Assembly: GCA_036782995.1 (NCBI GenBank)
Contig: DAIPXZ010000001.1
Coordinates: 186,001-250,000 of the forward strand
DNA length: 64,000 nt
DNA from: DAIPXZ01 sp036782995
GTDB taxonomy: Bacteria > Bacillota > Clostridia > Saccharofermentanales > Saccharofermentanaceae
Reading direction: 5' to 3'
Shown in pieces: positions 36,901 to 44,847 of the stretch; the stretch's first letter is position 1; each line of letters begins with the position of its first letter. Below the pieces are notes generated by a model. That model made no database searches and was not told the DNA's origin. It saw only the letters and a list, made by a program, of their open reading frames with translations. The position numbers were made by a program, and so were the translations under genes.

Positions 36901-37154
36901 ACACAATCCGGCTTCACCTCGATGCCGTCTTCCACTTGAATCACTGGCATATCTGTATACTTCGCCAAAATCTCGCCTAAAAGACTCTTATAATCCGGAG
37001 AAAGATGCTGAACGATAATATATGGGAACCCTGTATTCGGAGGCAAGGCGCGAAGCAATTTCTGCAGTGCCTCTAGTCCGCCTGCCGAGGCCCCAATACC
37101 CACAATATATTGATTACTATCCTGTGAGGAATCATTCACTGAATCTTTTTTCAT
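33918..37154 (-). CDS. CheB-CheR-PAS hybrid with HisKA-like stub and receiver domain
   Basis: A 1078-residue signalling fusion. CheB methylesterase (about 15-195): GIGASAGGLEAL Ser, VQHLSPD His, GTGSDGSNG Asp. CheR methyltransferase (about 205-480) with SAM motif VAGCSTGEEAYS. PAS-like parts and a coiled coil of NEELQ repeats (about 690-740) follow. A HisKA-like helix has AHEIQAP (about residue 873). A receiver domain (950-1078) has MDMRMPNVDG and TKP. No HATPase domain is present between them. The start given lacks a ribosome binding site; a better start at 37227 is out of frame because of a 13-bp tandem duplication. Confidence 0.88.
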   Translation of the reverse strand: MKKDSVNDSSQDSNQYIVGIGASAGGLEALQKLLRALPPNTGFPYIIVQHLSPDYKSLLGEILAKYTDMPVIQVEDGIEVKPDCVYVIQPGKNMRISKGKLLLSAQNEHGLNLPIDMFFRSLAEEAGSRAIAIILSGTGSDGSNGIRDIKENDGMIIVQDVETSKFDGMPRSAMRTGLVDAMISPESIAMELQHISASLNNPQLTSKTERQIDDELMKKIHFILKKACNVNFTHYKQTTILRRIERRMMLTHKESLSDYVDFLFDDSEEVKILSKDVLIGVTSFFRDPDFFQILKEKAISDILLRSTPEEPIRIWVAGCSTGEEAYSIAILFCEEMEALKIKRAIKIFATDLDVESITVAGKGVYSDSIMDAVSSTRLSKYFTRRNNTYVVSRDIRKMIVFSPHNVFQDPPFGRLDLISCRNMLIYFQSVLQNDLFSIFHASLKDHGYMFLGKSEAIGAYNEAFPVVDAMAKIFGHRTDVKIAGAKIVPYLQSNYLDTDFMSDAEDRFSRRSITDEIEKTDQSGFDISLLEQFMPACLVVNEKNEIIHSFGENSNYVHLSVGRFSNGLYDVLSEDLKVPVSTLLKESREKKQRIQYKNICFKGEHDEQMITLTVMPINKHASDHDIRYAIVFSEMNQRGETEHAVPYEIDRVASKRITDLEQELGEVQDRLDRSIAEQECVSEELQAANEELLTANEELQSSNEELQSVNEELYTVNSEYQQKMNELADLNDDIANFLSSTLTGIIFVDNKLNIRRYTDYVTTEFSVMDHDIGRSLKFISYHFPSVDITEICDNVLKTLVPDEREITTGKNKVFFMRVAPYRTTENKILGCVITLVDVTTQKQGQVQLQDTEERLTIAQQASDAKSDYLTQVAHEIQAPIASLIQLTKKVQSQVDDEDAMTESMKEMVQTAEYVASIVEDLTDSSSGNNTGKGQVKPKSNPKEKNSKKAISPFHVLIAEDNELNRVILGAMLSHEGITYVETCDGQEALNAFLKEPPHTFDCILMDMRMPNVDGIKATMMIRDSGKADATTVPIIGVSANGFTDDINKAYEAGIDRYITKPINKDKLLVTIRALTNRQ

Positions 37155-37177
37155 ATTCTTTTTTCATATTCTTTTTT
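37152..37177 (-). repeat. Two tandem copies of a 13-bp unit at the CheB-CheR gene start
   Basis: On the minus strand the unit AAAAAAGAATATG occurs twice in a row, with a partial third copy (AAAAAAGA). With one unit, an upstream ATG at 37227 with AAGGAG would read straight into the CheB domain (MGKRGQESKASVSEKD...). Two units shift the frame and lead to a stop 31 codons after that ATG. Confidence 0.9.
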
Positions 37178-37250
37178 GTATCCTTTTCGGAAACACTCGC
37201 CTTACTCTCTTGCCCTCGTTTTCCCATTATTCTTCTCCTTCTGCCAATAC

Positions 37251-37607
37251 CTATGTGTCCTCATTAATCGTGTCTACTAAGTCTTGATAGCACCTTGATA
37301 CTCGTTTGAGCACAACATCTATTTCCTCTTCCCTGCCGGCACGAATCAACATCACCAGCGAGCCCACTTCATGAAAAAGTGGGATAAATCCTAAATTACC
37401 TGCCAGTCCCTTCAGCGCATGAGCGGCTGTAAATGCACCATCCCAATCGCTGACAGCAATCGCATTTGCCAACTGATCCATTGTTTCGTCATTTGGAAAT
37501 GCGCGAACAATCTCAAGATACAAGGCTTCTTGCTCTGAAAAACGTTGCAATGCACCATCTACATCCGTTTCGCATTGCGCAAGTCTTTGCAATAAGGCTT
37601 TCCCCAT
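37251..37607 (-). CDS. Hpt phosphotransfer protein
   Basis: A 118-residue single-domain phosphotransfer protein. The phosphorylated His lies in AAHALKGLAGNLGF, the HxxKG motif of Hpt domains. It starts at MGKALLQRLA, with GAGGAG seven bases upstream. It precedes the CheB-CheR hybrid on the same strand, so it probably passes phosphate between receiver domains of that protein and of the REC-GGDEF-EAL protein downstream. No kinase with an ATPase domain is encoded nearby. Confidence 0.88.
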   Translation of the reverse strand: MGKALLQRLAQCETDVDGALQRFSEQEALYLEIVRAFPNDETMDQLANAIAVSDWDGAFTAAHALKGLAGNLGFIPLFHEVGSLVMLIRAGREEEIDVVLKRVSRCYQDLVDTINEDT

Positions 37608-37708
37608 ACTAGTACTCCTCTGTGAAGACACGGAATTATTGTGATATCGTGTGATAGCGATTCGTCATATGCCCCAATACGCACTAGGTAAAATCTCATA
37701 TATTTCTT

Positions 37709-37737
37709 ATTATAACGATTGTGCTTAACATCGTCTA
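37709..37737 (-). promoter_or_regulatory. Promoter of the Hpt/CheB-CheR signalling operon
   Basis: TAGACG (37732-37737, minus strand), 17-base spacer, TATAAT (37709-37714), about 100 bases before the Hpt start. Confidence 0.7.
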
Positions 37738-37840
37738 GTAATACAAAAGAAAATGACTAATATAAATGCAAATTTTTTTATCATGTAAGCTATGCGGACT
37801 ATACGGTAGGTCAGTCTTTACAATAACATTATCCACCACT

Positions 37841-37874
37841 AAAAATAAAACGTCGCCCTATGTATGGTGCGACG
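37841..37874 (-). terminator. Terminator after tRNA-Gly
   Basis: CGTCGC / GCGACG stem with a 12-base loop, then TTTTATTTTT on the minus strand, just past the tRNA CCA end. Confidence 0.75.
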
Positions 37875-37883
37875 CAAAAAAAT

Positions 37884-37957
37884 TGGAGCGGATGACGAGA
37901 ATCGAACTCGCATAATCAGCTTGGGAAGCTGGGGTTCTACCACTGAACTACATCCGC
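37884..37957 (-). tRNA. tRNA-Gly (anticodon CCC)
   Basis: Cloverleaf with acceptor GCGGATG pairing to CATCCGC, TAGTTCAGTGGTAGAA D-arm, anticodon loop TTCCCAA (CCC), and GTTCGATTC T-loop. CCA is encoded at the 3' end. Confidence 0.95.
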
Positions 37958-37971
37958 AAATGAACGAAATA

Positions 37972-38000
37972 ATTGTGCCATTTTCGTTATCGAATGTCAA
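37972..38000 (-). promoter_or_regulatory. tRNA-Gly promoter
   Basis: TTGACA (37995-38000, minus strand), 17 bases, CACAAT (37972-37977), ending 14 bases before the tRNA. Confidence 0.75.
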
Positions 38001-38093
38001 TTCATGACCGCACCCGCATTTCACCTCGTTTTTGCCAAACAGCATTGACAAAACAGCATTTCGATGGCAAACTATAGTCCGTGTTTTATACAT

Positions 38094-38169
38094 GCCTTTA
38101 TAGCTCAGTAGGTAGAGCGCATCCATGGTAAGGATGAGGTCATCGGTTCGAATCCGATTAGAGGCTCCA
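38094..38169 (+). tRNA. tRNA-Thr (anticodon GGT)
   Basis: Cloverleaf from GCCTTTA to TAGAGGC plus TCCA, with AGCTCAGTAGGTAGAGC D-arm, anticodon stem CATCC/GGATG around ATGGTAA (GGT), and GTTCGAATC T-loop. CCA is encoded. A TATAGT about 20 bases upstream may be its -10 box. Confidence 0.95.
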
Positions 38170-38172
38170 ATA

Positions 38173-38208
38173 AAGTCGGCTTGCGTGTAGTAGCAAGCCG
38201 ACTTTTTT
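38173..38208 (+). terminator. Terminator after tRNA-Thr
   Basis: A 12-base perfect stem AAGTCGGCTTGC / GCAAGCCGACTT with an eight-base loop and a run of T. Confidence 0.92.
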
Positions 38209-38240
38209 AGCGTGTATAGTGATATGGTACGGACACGATA

Positions 38241-38945
38241 TCAGTTCTCCATGACGAAATCCTGCGAAGAAAAACTCGCTCTAAATACATCCATGATAAT
38301 CTTCTGCCCGTCTGCATTCGGATGCATGCCGTCATCACACAAGTAATTTTGCAGGTCGCGCTTTTCGAGAAAAGCCGAGCGTACATCGATAATTTTTACC
38401 TTGCAATCAATGGCAATGCGCTCGAGCGCCATGGAATAGCGTTCTTGTTGGCGATAGATGAATTGCTTTTCTTTCAAAAAACGCAAGACATTATTGGCAT
38501 TTACGTTATCAGGAGATGTTACCCAATCAAAAAAACGATTCGCGTCGATTGGCGGCAAGTTCATAACAACGGGACATTTTCCAGCCGCCTTAATACTGTC
38601 AATCATTTGGATAATTGCGTTTTTGTAGTCATTCAGTGGTGTGTTTGGTTGATGGGGCGCATCTGGATTATCCGAGACCTTCACCCAATCAAAATCACAA
38701 TCATTTCCGCCGAATTCCAAGAGCATCAGATCCTGGGTATCGCCGTTATTCAGCGCTTTTTGAAGTGATAATTCTGCGCGTGGGGCTGTGCAACCGAAAC
38801 GAGAATGGTTCTTCACTTCCCCGGGAAAGAGCTTCGCAAACATGTCGACTGCGCCTTCCTGTAATCGCTTATACCGTAATTCAACTTGATCAAGGACAAC
38901 GCCACGGAGAATAGAATCTCCCCAGACACCAATTGAACGAATCAT
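38241..38945 (-). CDS. SGNH/GDSL-family hydrolase
   Basis: Cytosolic esterase-like protein of 234 residues without a signal peptide. Block I is GVWGDSILRG (nucleophile Ser), block III is FGGNDCDFDW (oxyanion Asn), and block V is CDDGMHPNADGQ (Asp/His). The set is complete, so it should be active, perhaps as an acyl or acetyl esterase. The natural substrate is not evident, and the gene appears to stand alone. Confidence 0.88.
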   Translation of the reverse strand: MIRSIGVWGDSILRGVVLDQVELRYKRLQEGAVDMFAKLFPGEVKNHSRFGCTAPRAELSLQKALNNGDTQDLMLLEFGGNDCDFDWVKVSDNPDAPHQPNTPLNDYKNAIIQMIDSIKAAGKCPVVMNLPPIDANRFFDWVTSPDNVNANNVLRFLKEKQFIYRQQERYSMALERIAIDCKVKIIDVRSAFLEKRDLQNYLCDDGMHPNADGQKIIMDVFRASFSSQDFVMEN

Positions 38946-39106
38946 TTTTCATCCCTCCCTATATTACGGTAATGATATCATCTAATATTCAATATTTCAA
39001 CATGTTGTTTTCATTATTACGTAATGGTAAGGATGGCTTGCTAAGGATAAAGAGTTGTTCCCCATTTATACTGTGATTTGCTTTGGCTAAAACAATTTGA
39101 CTTCGG

Positions 39107-40705
39107 TCAGCGTTTTTCCTTCTCTTTTTCTTCCAAGTACTCGTCATAGCTCATGCGTTTATCGATGACACCATTCGGTGTGATTTCGATAATACGATTG
39201 GCAATCGTGTCGACAAATTGATGGTCGTGCGATGTGAAAAGAATCGCGCCTTTAAAGGCCTTGACCCCTTCGTTAACCGCCGTTATAGATTCAAGGTCAA
39301 GATGGTTCGTCGGGTCGTCAAGAATTAAGACGTTTGACCCGGAAAGCATCATGCGGGAAAGCATGCAACGAACCTTTTCACCACCTGACAGTACGGAAGC
39401 CTCTTTGAGTGCCTCTTCTCCGGAAAAGAGCATGCGCCCCAAGAATCCTCGAATATAGGTCTCATTTTGATCCTTTGAATATTGACGCAACCAATCCACC
39501 AGAGAAAGCTCACATCCGTCAAAAAACGCGCCATTGTCTTTAGGCAAGTACGATTGCGTTGTTGTAATTCCCCACTTGAACTCGCCCTCGTCCGGCTCGA
39601 TTTCACCGGCCAAAATCGAGAACAGTGTCGTATTCGCGACTTCATCATCGCCGACAAATGCAATTCGGTCGTCTCTTTCCATCGTGAAATAGAGCTGATC
39701 AAGCACCTTACGGCCATTCACGGTTTTGCTCAGGCCTTTTACAAACAAGCAATCATTGCCAATTTCTCGGTCCATCGTGAAGCTGATAAATGGATAACGT
39801 CGTGAGGATTGCAAAACCTCCGGAAGCTCCAGATTCTCCAAAAGCTTCTTTCTCGACGTCGCTTGCTTGGATTTCGACGCATTCGCCGAAAATCGCTGAA
39901 TAAACTCCTGTAGCTCCTTACGTCGTGCCTCAACCTTCTTCGTTTGATCCTTGGCTTGGCGCAGTGATAATTGCGTATACTCATACCAAAAATCGTAATT
40001 TCCTTGGAAAAGCGTGGCCTTCGTGTAATCGATATCAACGATATGTGTGCAAACCTGATTAAGGAAATGTCGGTCATGCGACACAACTAACACGGTATTC
40101 TCAAAATCGAGCAGATAGTTTTCAAGCCAAATACAAGAATCGAGATCCAAGTAGTTTGTCGGCTCGTCTAAGAGAAGCACGTCCGGATTTCCGAAAAGCG
40201 CCTGCGCCAGCAAAACCTTCACCTTTTGCCCACCCGTTAAATCTGCCATTGGATGCTCATACATTTCTTCGGTGAAGCCGAGGCCTTGCAGGAGCATTTC
40301 AGCATTGCTTTCTGCGGACCATCCGTCCATATCGGCAAATTCATCCTCAAGCGCACCGAGCTTCACACCGTCTTCATCATCAAAATCGGGCTTCGAATAG
40401 AGCGTTTCCTTTTCCTTCATGATTTCATAGAGGCGTTTATGCCCCATAATTACAGTCTCGCGAATTGTATATTGGTCATATTTAAAGTGGTCTTGTTCCA
40501 AAACCGCCATTCTTTCATTCGTACCCAGACTCACATATCCTTTTGCCGGCTCCAATTCGCCCGACAAAATTCGCAAGAACGTGGATTTACCCGCGCCATT
40601 TGCTCCAATAATGCCGTAGCAATTGCCCTTCGCAAAAGTGATATTCACATCTTCAAATAATGTGCGTCCGCCAAAACGCAGCGTCACACCTGAAACATCA
40701 AGCAT
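39107..40705 (-). CDS. ABC-F family ATPase
   Basis: A soluble protein with two ABC cassettes and no membrane domain, of the translation-factor-like ABC-F group. Cassette 1 has GANGAGKSTFLRIL and LTGGQKVKVLLAQ; cassette 2 has VGDDEVANTTLFSIL and LSGGEKVRCMLSRM. A charged linker with helical character lies between them. The second Walker A (GDDEVANTT) departs from GxxGxGKS and lacks the lysine, so the second site may be weak. The start MLDVSGVTLRF has AGGAGA upstream, giving 532 residues, close to YkpA/YbiT-type proteins. Confidence 0.9.
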   Translation of the reverse strand: MLDVSGVTLRFGGRTLFEDVNITFAKGNCYGIIGANGAGKSTFLRILSGELEPAKGYVSLGTNERMAVLEQDHFKYDQYTIRETVIMGHKRLYEIMKEKETLYSKPDFDDEDGVKLGALEDEFADMDGWSAESNAEMLLQGLGFTEEMYEHPMADLTGGQKVKVLLAQALFGNPDVLLLDEPTNYLDLDSCIWLENYLLDFENTVLVVSHDRHFLNQVCTHIVDIDYTKATLFQGNYDFWYEYTQLSLRQAKDQTKKVEARRKELQEFIQRFSANASKSKQATSRKKLLENLELPEVLQSSRRYPFISFTMDREIGNDCLFVKGLSKTVNGRKVLDQLYFTMERDDRIAFVGDDEVANTTLFSILAGEIEPDEGEFKWGITTTQSYLPKDNGAFFDGCELSLVDWLRQYSKDQNETYIRGFLGRMLFSGEEALKEASVLSGGEKVRCMLSRMMLSGSNVLILDDPTNHLDLESITAVNEGVKAFKGAILFTSHDHQFVDTIANRIIEITPNGVIDKRMSYDEYLEEKEKEKR

Positions 40706-40903
40706 TTTCTCTCTCCTATAATCTGTCCGATTGCCATCGTTACGGCCGAACTGTAATGTATCTGCCACACCGATTTGCTGCCCGAGTAATAATAGTGTAT
40801 AAAGGAAAAATGGTCAACTTGCAACAAATTTGGCCTGCATTCCGTCTATTAAGAGGAAGCGAAAAATCGCAGAACGCGATTTTCAACGAATAAAGGAGTA
40901 ATC

Positions 40904-42160
40904 ATGAATAAGAATCAACCCGCAAACCCTGAGAAGGGGGCGTCAAAAAATACACATAAAGAACGCAAGCCTAATTCACCCAATTCGACACCACAGGTCG
41001 TGTTTGCCGAACCCGAGATAAAAAAAGAAAAGACATCAACCAAGAAGCAAAAACCAGCGAAGAAGAGTAAAACCGGACTCATCGTTTTCCTTGTCATTCT
41101 CTTCGTGTGTATTATCGGATGCGGTGTATTTTGCCTCGGACATAAAGACTTTGTGAAAGACGTCTGGTATCAGCTCGTGGATCTAACCATACAGAAAGAA
41201 GACGAGCCCACTAAACGTCGCACGCGCAGTGCTAATCTGGAAGATAGCATTTTTTTTGCTTATCGCGAAGAGACGGCCGCTGTTGATGTATATTCCGGCA
41301 ATCCAGAAGGTGATTTAGCAGGAAAATATATCATTCTTGATGCGGGACATGGCGGCACTGATTCCGGCTGTGTATATCCTTTTACCTCACCGGATTACTA
41401 TGAATCGGATTACACCCTGGAAATCGCAACACTCCTCGCTCAAGAGCTTTCTTCTCGCGGCGCAATTTGTTACATGCTCCGTGATGACGATTCTTGGGTA
41501 TCTCTTTATAATCGATTGGCACAAGTGCATCTCATTTGCATGGATATTGCCGAGCGTGAGGGTGAGCTGCCATTCTCGACTTCGGAAGCCGAGCAATGGA
41601 GGAACGAGCTGAATACAATTCGTGAAATCAATACAGATACCGTAGAATCCGGCGGTATGGGATTCATGGTCGGAAGCGGCGTTGGTGAAACACTTTCTCG
41701 CTTCATGGAAATGGAATCTGATATGGACAATGTGCTTTTCCTTTCCATTCATATCAATTCGAACACAAGTGATAGTCTCCACGGAACACAGATTTATTAC
41801 GTAACCGATGATTCCATCATCGAGAGCGAGTCGGGTCTCATGTATTCCGACCCGACATATTCTGACCCAAATTTCCCGATTCGCGACCCTTACTATGGAC
41901 GAAATAATGAAGAAAACGCTATACTTGCATCGTGCCTTTATGAAGGCATCATTTCCGAAGAGCCCGCGTTACAAACCAATGGTTTCTCGGAAAATGCCGA
42001 CAATTATGCCGTGCTTCGCGAACACGGTCTCACAGGTGCTCTCATAGAAGTCGCTTTCTTGTCCAACGGCGACGACCGTGCACTTCTCAATTCTGACGAC
42101 GTCCTTTACTCCGTCGTGTATGGTATTTCTGAAGGCGTGGAGGATTATTGGAATACATAA
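40904..42160 (+). CDS. N-acetylmuramoyl-L-alanine amidase, membrane anchored (copy 1)
   Basis: Amidase_3-type cell-wall hydrolase. A long Lys-rich cytoplasmic N-terminus (about 1-60) precedes one membrane helix (TGLIVFLVILFVCIIGCGVF, about 58-77), then the catalytic domain (about 145-415). The zinc ligands are in LDAGHGG, YYESDYTL and SIHINS, and the catalytic Glu in ALIEVAFLSN. A large insert between the second and third ligands is shared with the next gene. AAAGGAG precedes the ATG. Confidence 0.92.
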   Translation: MNKNQPANPEKGASKNTHKERKPNSPNSTPQVVFAEPEIKKEKTSTKKQKPAKKSKTGLIVFLVILFVCIIGCGVFCLGHKDFVKDVWYQLVDLTIQKEDEPTKRRTRSANLEDSIFFAYREETAAVDVYSGNPEGDLAGKYIILDAGHGGTDSGCVYPFTSPDYYESDYTLEIATLLAQELSSRGAICYMLRDDDSWVSLYNRLAQVHLICMDIAEREGELPFSTSEAEQWRNELNTIREINTDTVESGGMGFMVGSGVGETLSRFMEMESDMDNVLFLSIHINSNTSDSLHGTQIYYVTDDSIIESESGLMYSDPTYSDPNFPIRDPYYGRNNEENAILASCLYEGIISEEPALQTNGFSENADNYAVLREHGLTGALIEVAFLSNGDDRALLNSDDVLYSVVYGISEGVEDYWNT

Positions 42161-42202
42161 AATGAGATAACCCGTGCGGACACTGACGCCATCCGAGGGA
42201 AT

Positions 42203-43267
42203 ATGGAAAAGAAGTCGACAACACCCAATCCAATCCGCATAATCAAGACCGTCTTGCTTTTTCTTTGGGTGCCACTTTTCCTTTTTTCTGCAGTATTGTG
42301 GATGCATAACGACATCGAATCCATTCCAATTGCGCAACATATCACGCTTTCCGTGTCGCCCGATATACCGAAAGAAAATGATCGTTCCCCCGCGATGAGC
42401 TCCGATGAATTTGAAATCGTTCCTCTGAAGGGCATGACCATTATTCTCGATGCAGGACATGGCGGAAAGGACCCCGGCTGTGTCTCACGAACTAGCCCGA
42501 AAATCTATGAAAGTGATATAAATCTTGCCGTAGTTATGGCGACAAAAGATGCCCTCGAAGCCCAAGGCGCTACGGTCATTCTCACACGTGAAGATGACTC
42601 TTGGCTCGGCATTTATTCACGCGCAGCTATCACGAATCTGTATTGCCTTAATTACGCTCGCGAATACGGATATCCGTCAATTGATGCCGACCTCGAAGCG
42701 ACATTAACCGAAGAATTTAACGATGTACTTTCCATCAATACGGATTCCGTGCTGTCCGGCGGTATGGGCCCGATGGTCGGTACTGGTTTTTCTGATGAAA
42801 TGCAAGCACTCTTGGCTATGGAATATGACCTTCCAAATATCATTTTCATATCCATTCATACGAACACGTCCAGCAGTTCTCGCCCTCACGGAACACAAGT
42901 CTACTACGTTACCGATGACTCAATAATTCGCAGTGAAAAGAACATGGTCCGTACGCGAAGCGAATATCGTTTGCCTCAATCCCCACAGCGTGACCCTTAC
43001 TATGGTCGTGACGGGGAAACAAATGCGTTCCTCGCGACACTTCTTCACGATGCCATTGTCTCCGAAGAACCGCGTTTGGCCACAAACCAACAAGACACCG
43101 TGACAGATAATTTTTGCGTCCTTCGTGAACATGGTATTCCTTCCGCTATGATTGAGCTCGGATACATATCAAATGCCGACGATCGCGCCCTTCTTACCGA
43201 TCCTGAGGTACAGGAAAGTATTGCCCTCGGCATTTCCAACGCCGTCATTGCATTCTATCAAAATTAA
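42203..43267 (+). CDS. N-acetylmuramoyl-L-alanine amidase, membrane anchored (copy 2)
   Basis: Tandem paralogue of the preceding gene, 42 bases downstream. It has a short cytoplasmic N-terminus, a membrane helix (about residues 12-35) and a complete Amidase_3 domain: LDAGHGGKDPG, IYESDINL, FISIHTNTS, AMIELGYIS. Matching inserts (GGMGPMVGTGFSDEM here, GGMGFMVGSGVGETL there) show local gene duplication. No SPOR or other wall-binding domain is seen. Confidence 0.92.
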   Translation: MEKKSTTPNPIRIIKTVLLFLWVPLFLFSAVLWMHNDIESIPIAQHITLSVSPDIPKENDRSPAMSSDEFEIVPLKGMTIILDAGHGGKDPGCVSRTSPKIYESDINLAVVMATKDALEAQGATVILTREDDSWLGIYSRAAITNLYCLNYAREYGYPSIDADLEATLTEEFNDVLSINTDSVLSGGMGPMVGTGFSDEMQALLAMEYDLPNIIFISIHTNTSSSSRPHGTQVYYVTDDSIIRSEKNMVRTRSEYRLPQSPQRDPYYGRDGETNAFLATLLHDAIVSEEPRLATNQQDTVTDNFCVLREHGIPSAMIELGYISNADDRALLTDPEVQESIALGISNAVIAFYQN

Positions 43268-43352
43268 TTGCATCATTTCACACTTGTTGTGCTACTATAA
43301 AGCTATTAAAAACACGCATTTTTGCGACAAATCCGATTGAGGAGGCATCCCT

Positions 43353-44720
43353 ATGAATATTGCAATTGTTACCGGCGCATCGTCCGGTATCGGAGAACAA
43401 TACGTCCGCGCACTACAACAAGAACATGGTGAATTCGGAAGCGTCCCTTTTGAAGAAATCTGGGTAATTGCTCGAAATAAAGAAAAGCTCGCCGCCATGA
43501 AGGCTGAATTGAACGAAGAGCGTATCCGCATTTTTGCACTCGACCTCACCAAGCCGAGTTCTATTACACAGCTTTCTTCCGCTCTCAAGGAAACGAAGCC
43601 AACTGTCGGTCTTCTCATCAACTGTGCCGGCATGGGGAAGAATGGTCCATTCGAAGACCAGAAGCTTTCTGATATTCATTCCACCATCGCACTTAATTGC
43701 GTTGCACTTTCCGAGTTAACCCATATCTGTCTTCCCTACATGATTCCGCTTGGCAAACGTTGCACATGGGGTTCTGGGCCGCGCATTATCAATATCGCTT
43801 CGTCTGCGGGCTTTTTACCGCAACCGGACTTCGCCCTCTATTCGGCGACCAAGGCATTCGTAATTTCCCTTTCCCGTGCTCTCGAGCGCGAGTTTAAGCC
43901 ATACAACATCGGTGTAACCACCGTTTGCCCCGGTCCGGTCGATACCGCCTTCGTAAAGACATCCAAAGGTGATCCGAACGCATCCTTTACCGGATTTAAG
44001 TCGCACTTTGTTGTCTCTCCGGTAGCTTTAACAAGAAAGACCATTCAGGCTTCAAAGAAAGGCCGCGGTCTCTATGTCTTTGGCTTTGGTCAGAAATGCC
44101 TGCATCTCTCATCCAAGGTATTACCAACCGCCTTTATTCTGTTCCTCGAGAGCAAAATGAATAAGAAGCCTTCCGTCAAGGCAGAACCACAAGCTGTCGT
44201 TTTTGCATCGAATACAGGTAAAGATGCACCTGTCACGACGCCTGCTTTGGCAACAACTGTAGCGACACAATCTGCCCCATCTGTAGCGGCAGCATCATCA
44301 ACGGCAACGGCTGCTCCGTCGCCTGCTGTAGTACCGACGCCCGCTACTGTTACTACAGATGCGACGTCTGTTGAAAAACCGACGACAGTCGCTTCCAGCA
44401 CCGCAAATGCAGAGGTGAAATCACAAGATCATTCCGCAGCCGATACGACATCGACACAAAAATCCGCCAAGAAGCCAGCAGCGAAGAAAACCACTTCTAC
44501 AAAGAAGCAACCGGTCGAGATTATTTTGCTCGAACCAAAAACAAAAACCAAGAGTGCACCCGCTAAAAAAACATCCTCTTCAAAGCCGGCTTCGAAATCT
44601 GTCAAAGCAGCAAATTCTACTAAATCTACATCGACATCCGTTAATCCGCAAAGCAAACCGGCAAAGACATCCGTTAAGAATGCGCCCTCGAACGCGGTTA
44701 AGAAGGCCAAAAGCAAGTAA
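43353..44720 (+). CDS. SDR oxidoreductase with a Lys/Ala/Thr-rich C-terminal tail
   Basis: Residues 1-268 are a classical short-chain dehydrogenase: NAD(P) loop VTGASSGIGE, NCAG, Asn 115, Ser 150/151 and YSATK (Tyr 163, Lys 167). A hydrophobic stretch VLPTAFILFLE (about 257-267) ends the domain. Residues 269-455 form a low-complexity tail rich in Ala, Thr, Pro and Val, turning into Lys/Ser/Ala blocks (KKPAAKKTTSTKK) that resemble histone H1-like or AlgP-like tails. I know of no SDR with this extension. The tail could bind nucleic acid or an acidic surface. Confidence 0.85.
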   Translation: MNIAIVTGASSGIGEQYVRALQQEHGEFGSVPFEEIWVIARNKEKLAAMKAELNEERIRIFALDLTKPSSITQLSSALKETKPTVGLLINCAGMGKNGPFEDQKLSDIHSTIALNCVALSELTHICLPYMIPLGKRCTWGSGPRIINIASSAGFLPQPDFALYSATKAFVISLSRALEREFKPYNIGVTTVCPGPVDTAFVKTSKGDPNASFTGFKSHFVVSPVALTRKTIQASKKGRGLYVFGFGQKCLHLSSKVLPTAFILFLESKMNKKPSVKAEPQAVVFASNTGKDAPVTTPALATTVATQSAPSVAAASSTATAAPSPAVVPTPATVTTDATSVEKPTTVASSTANAEVKSQDHSAADTTSTQKSAKKPAAKKTTSTKKQPVEIILLEPKTKTKSAPAKKTSSSKPASKSVKAANSTKSTSTSVNPQSKPAKTSVKNAPSNAVKKAKSK

Positions 44721-44779
44721 ATATACTGATTTTGACTCATTTTTCCGCAAAATTCCCTCATTTTCGCTCATTTATGTCA

Positions 44780-44808
44780 TTGTTTATTTGTCTTTGTAAT
44801 GCTATTAT
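44780..44808 (+). promoter_or_regulatory. Promoter of the PadR-like gene
   Basis: TTGTTT (44780-44785), 17-base spacer, TATTAT (44803-44808), about 40 bases before the start. Confidence 0.6.
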
Positions 44809-44847
44809 CTATGTGATATTGTGCCAATGAATTGGAGGGGAACACTA

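Noticed and set aside
38094..38169. tRNA genes considered as an integration site
   Set aside because: No integrase and no repeated tRNA 3' end are seen nearby.
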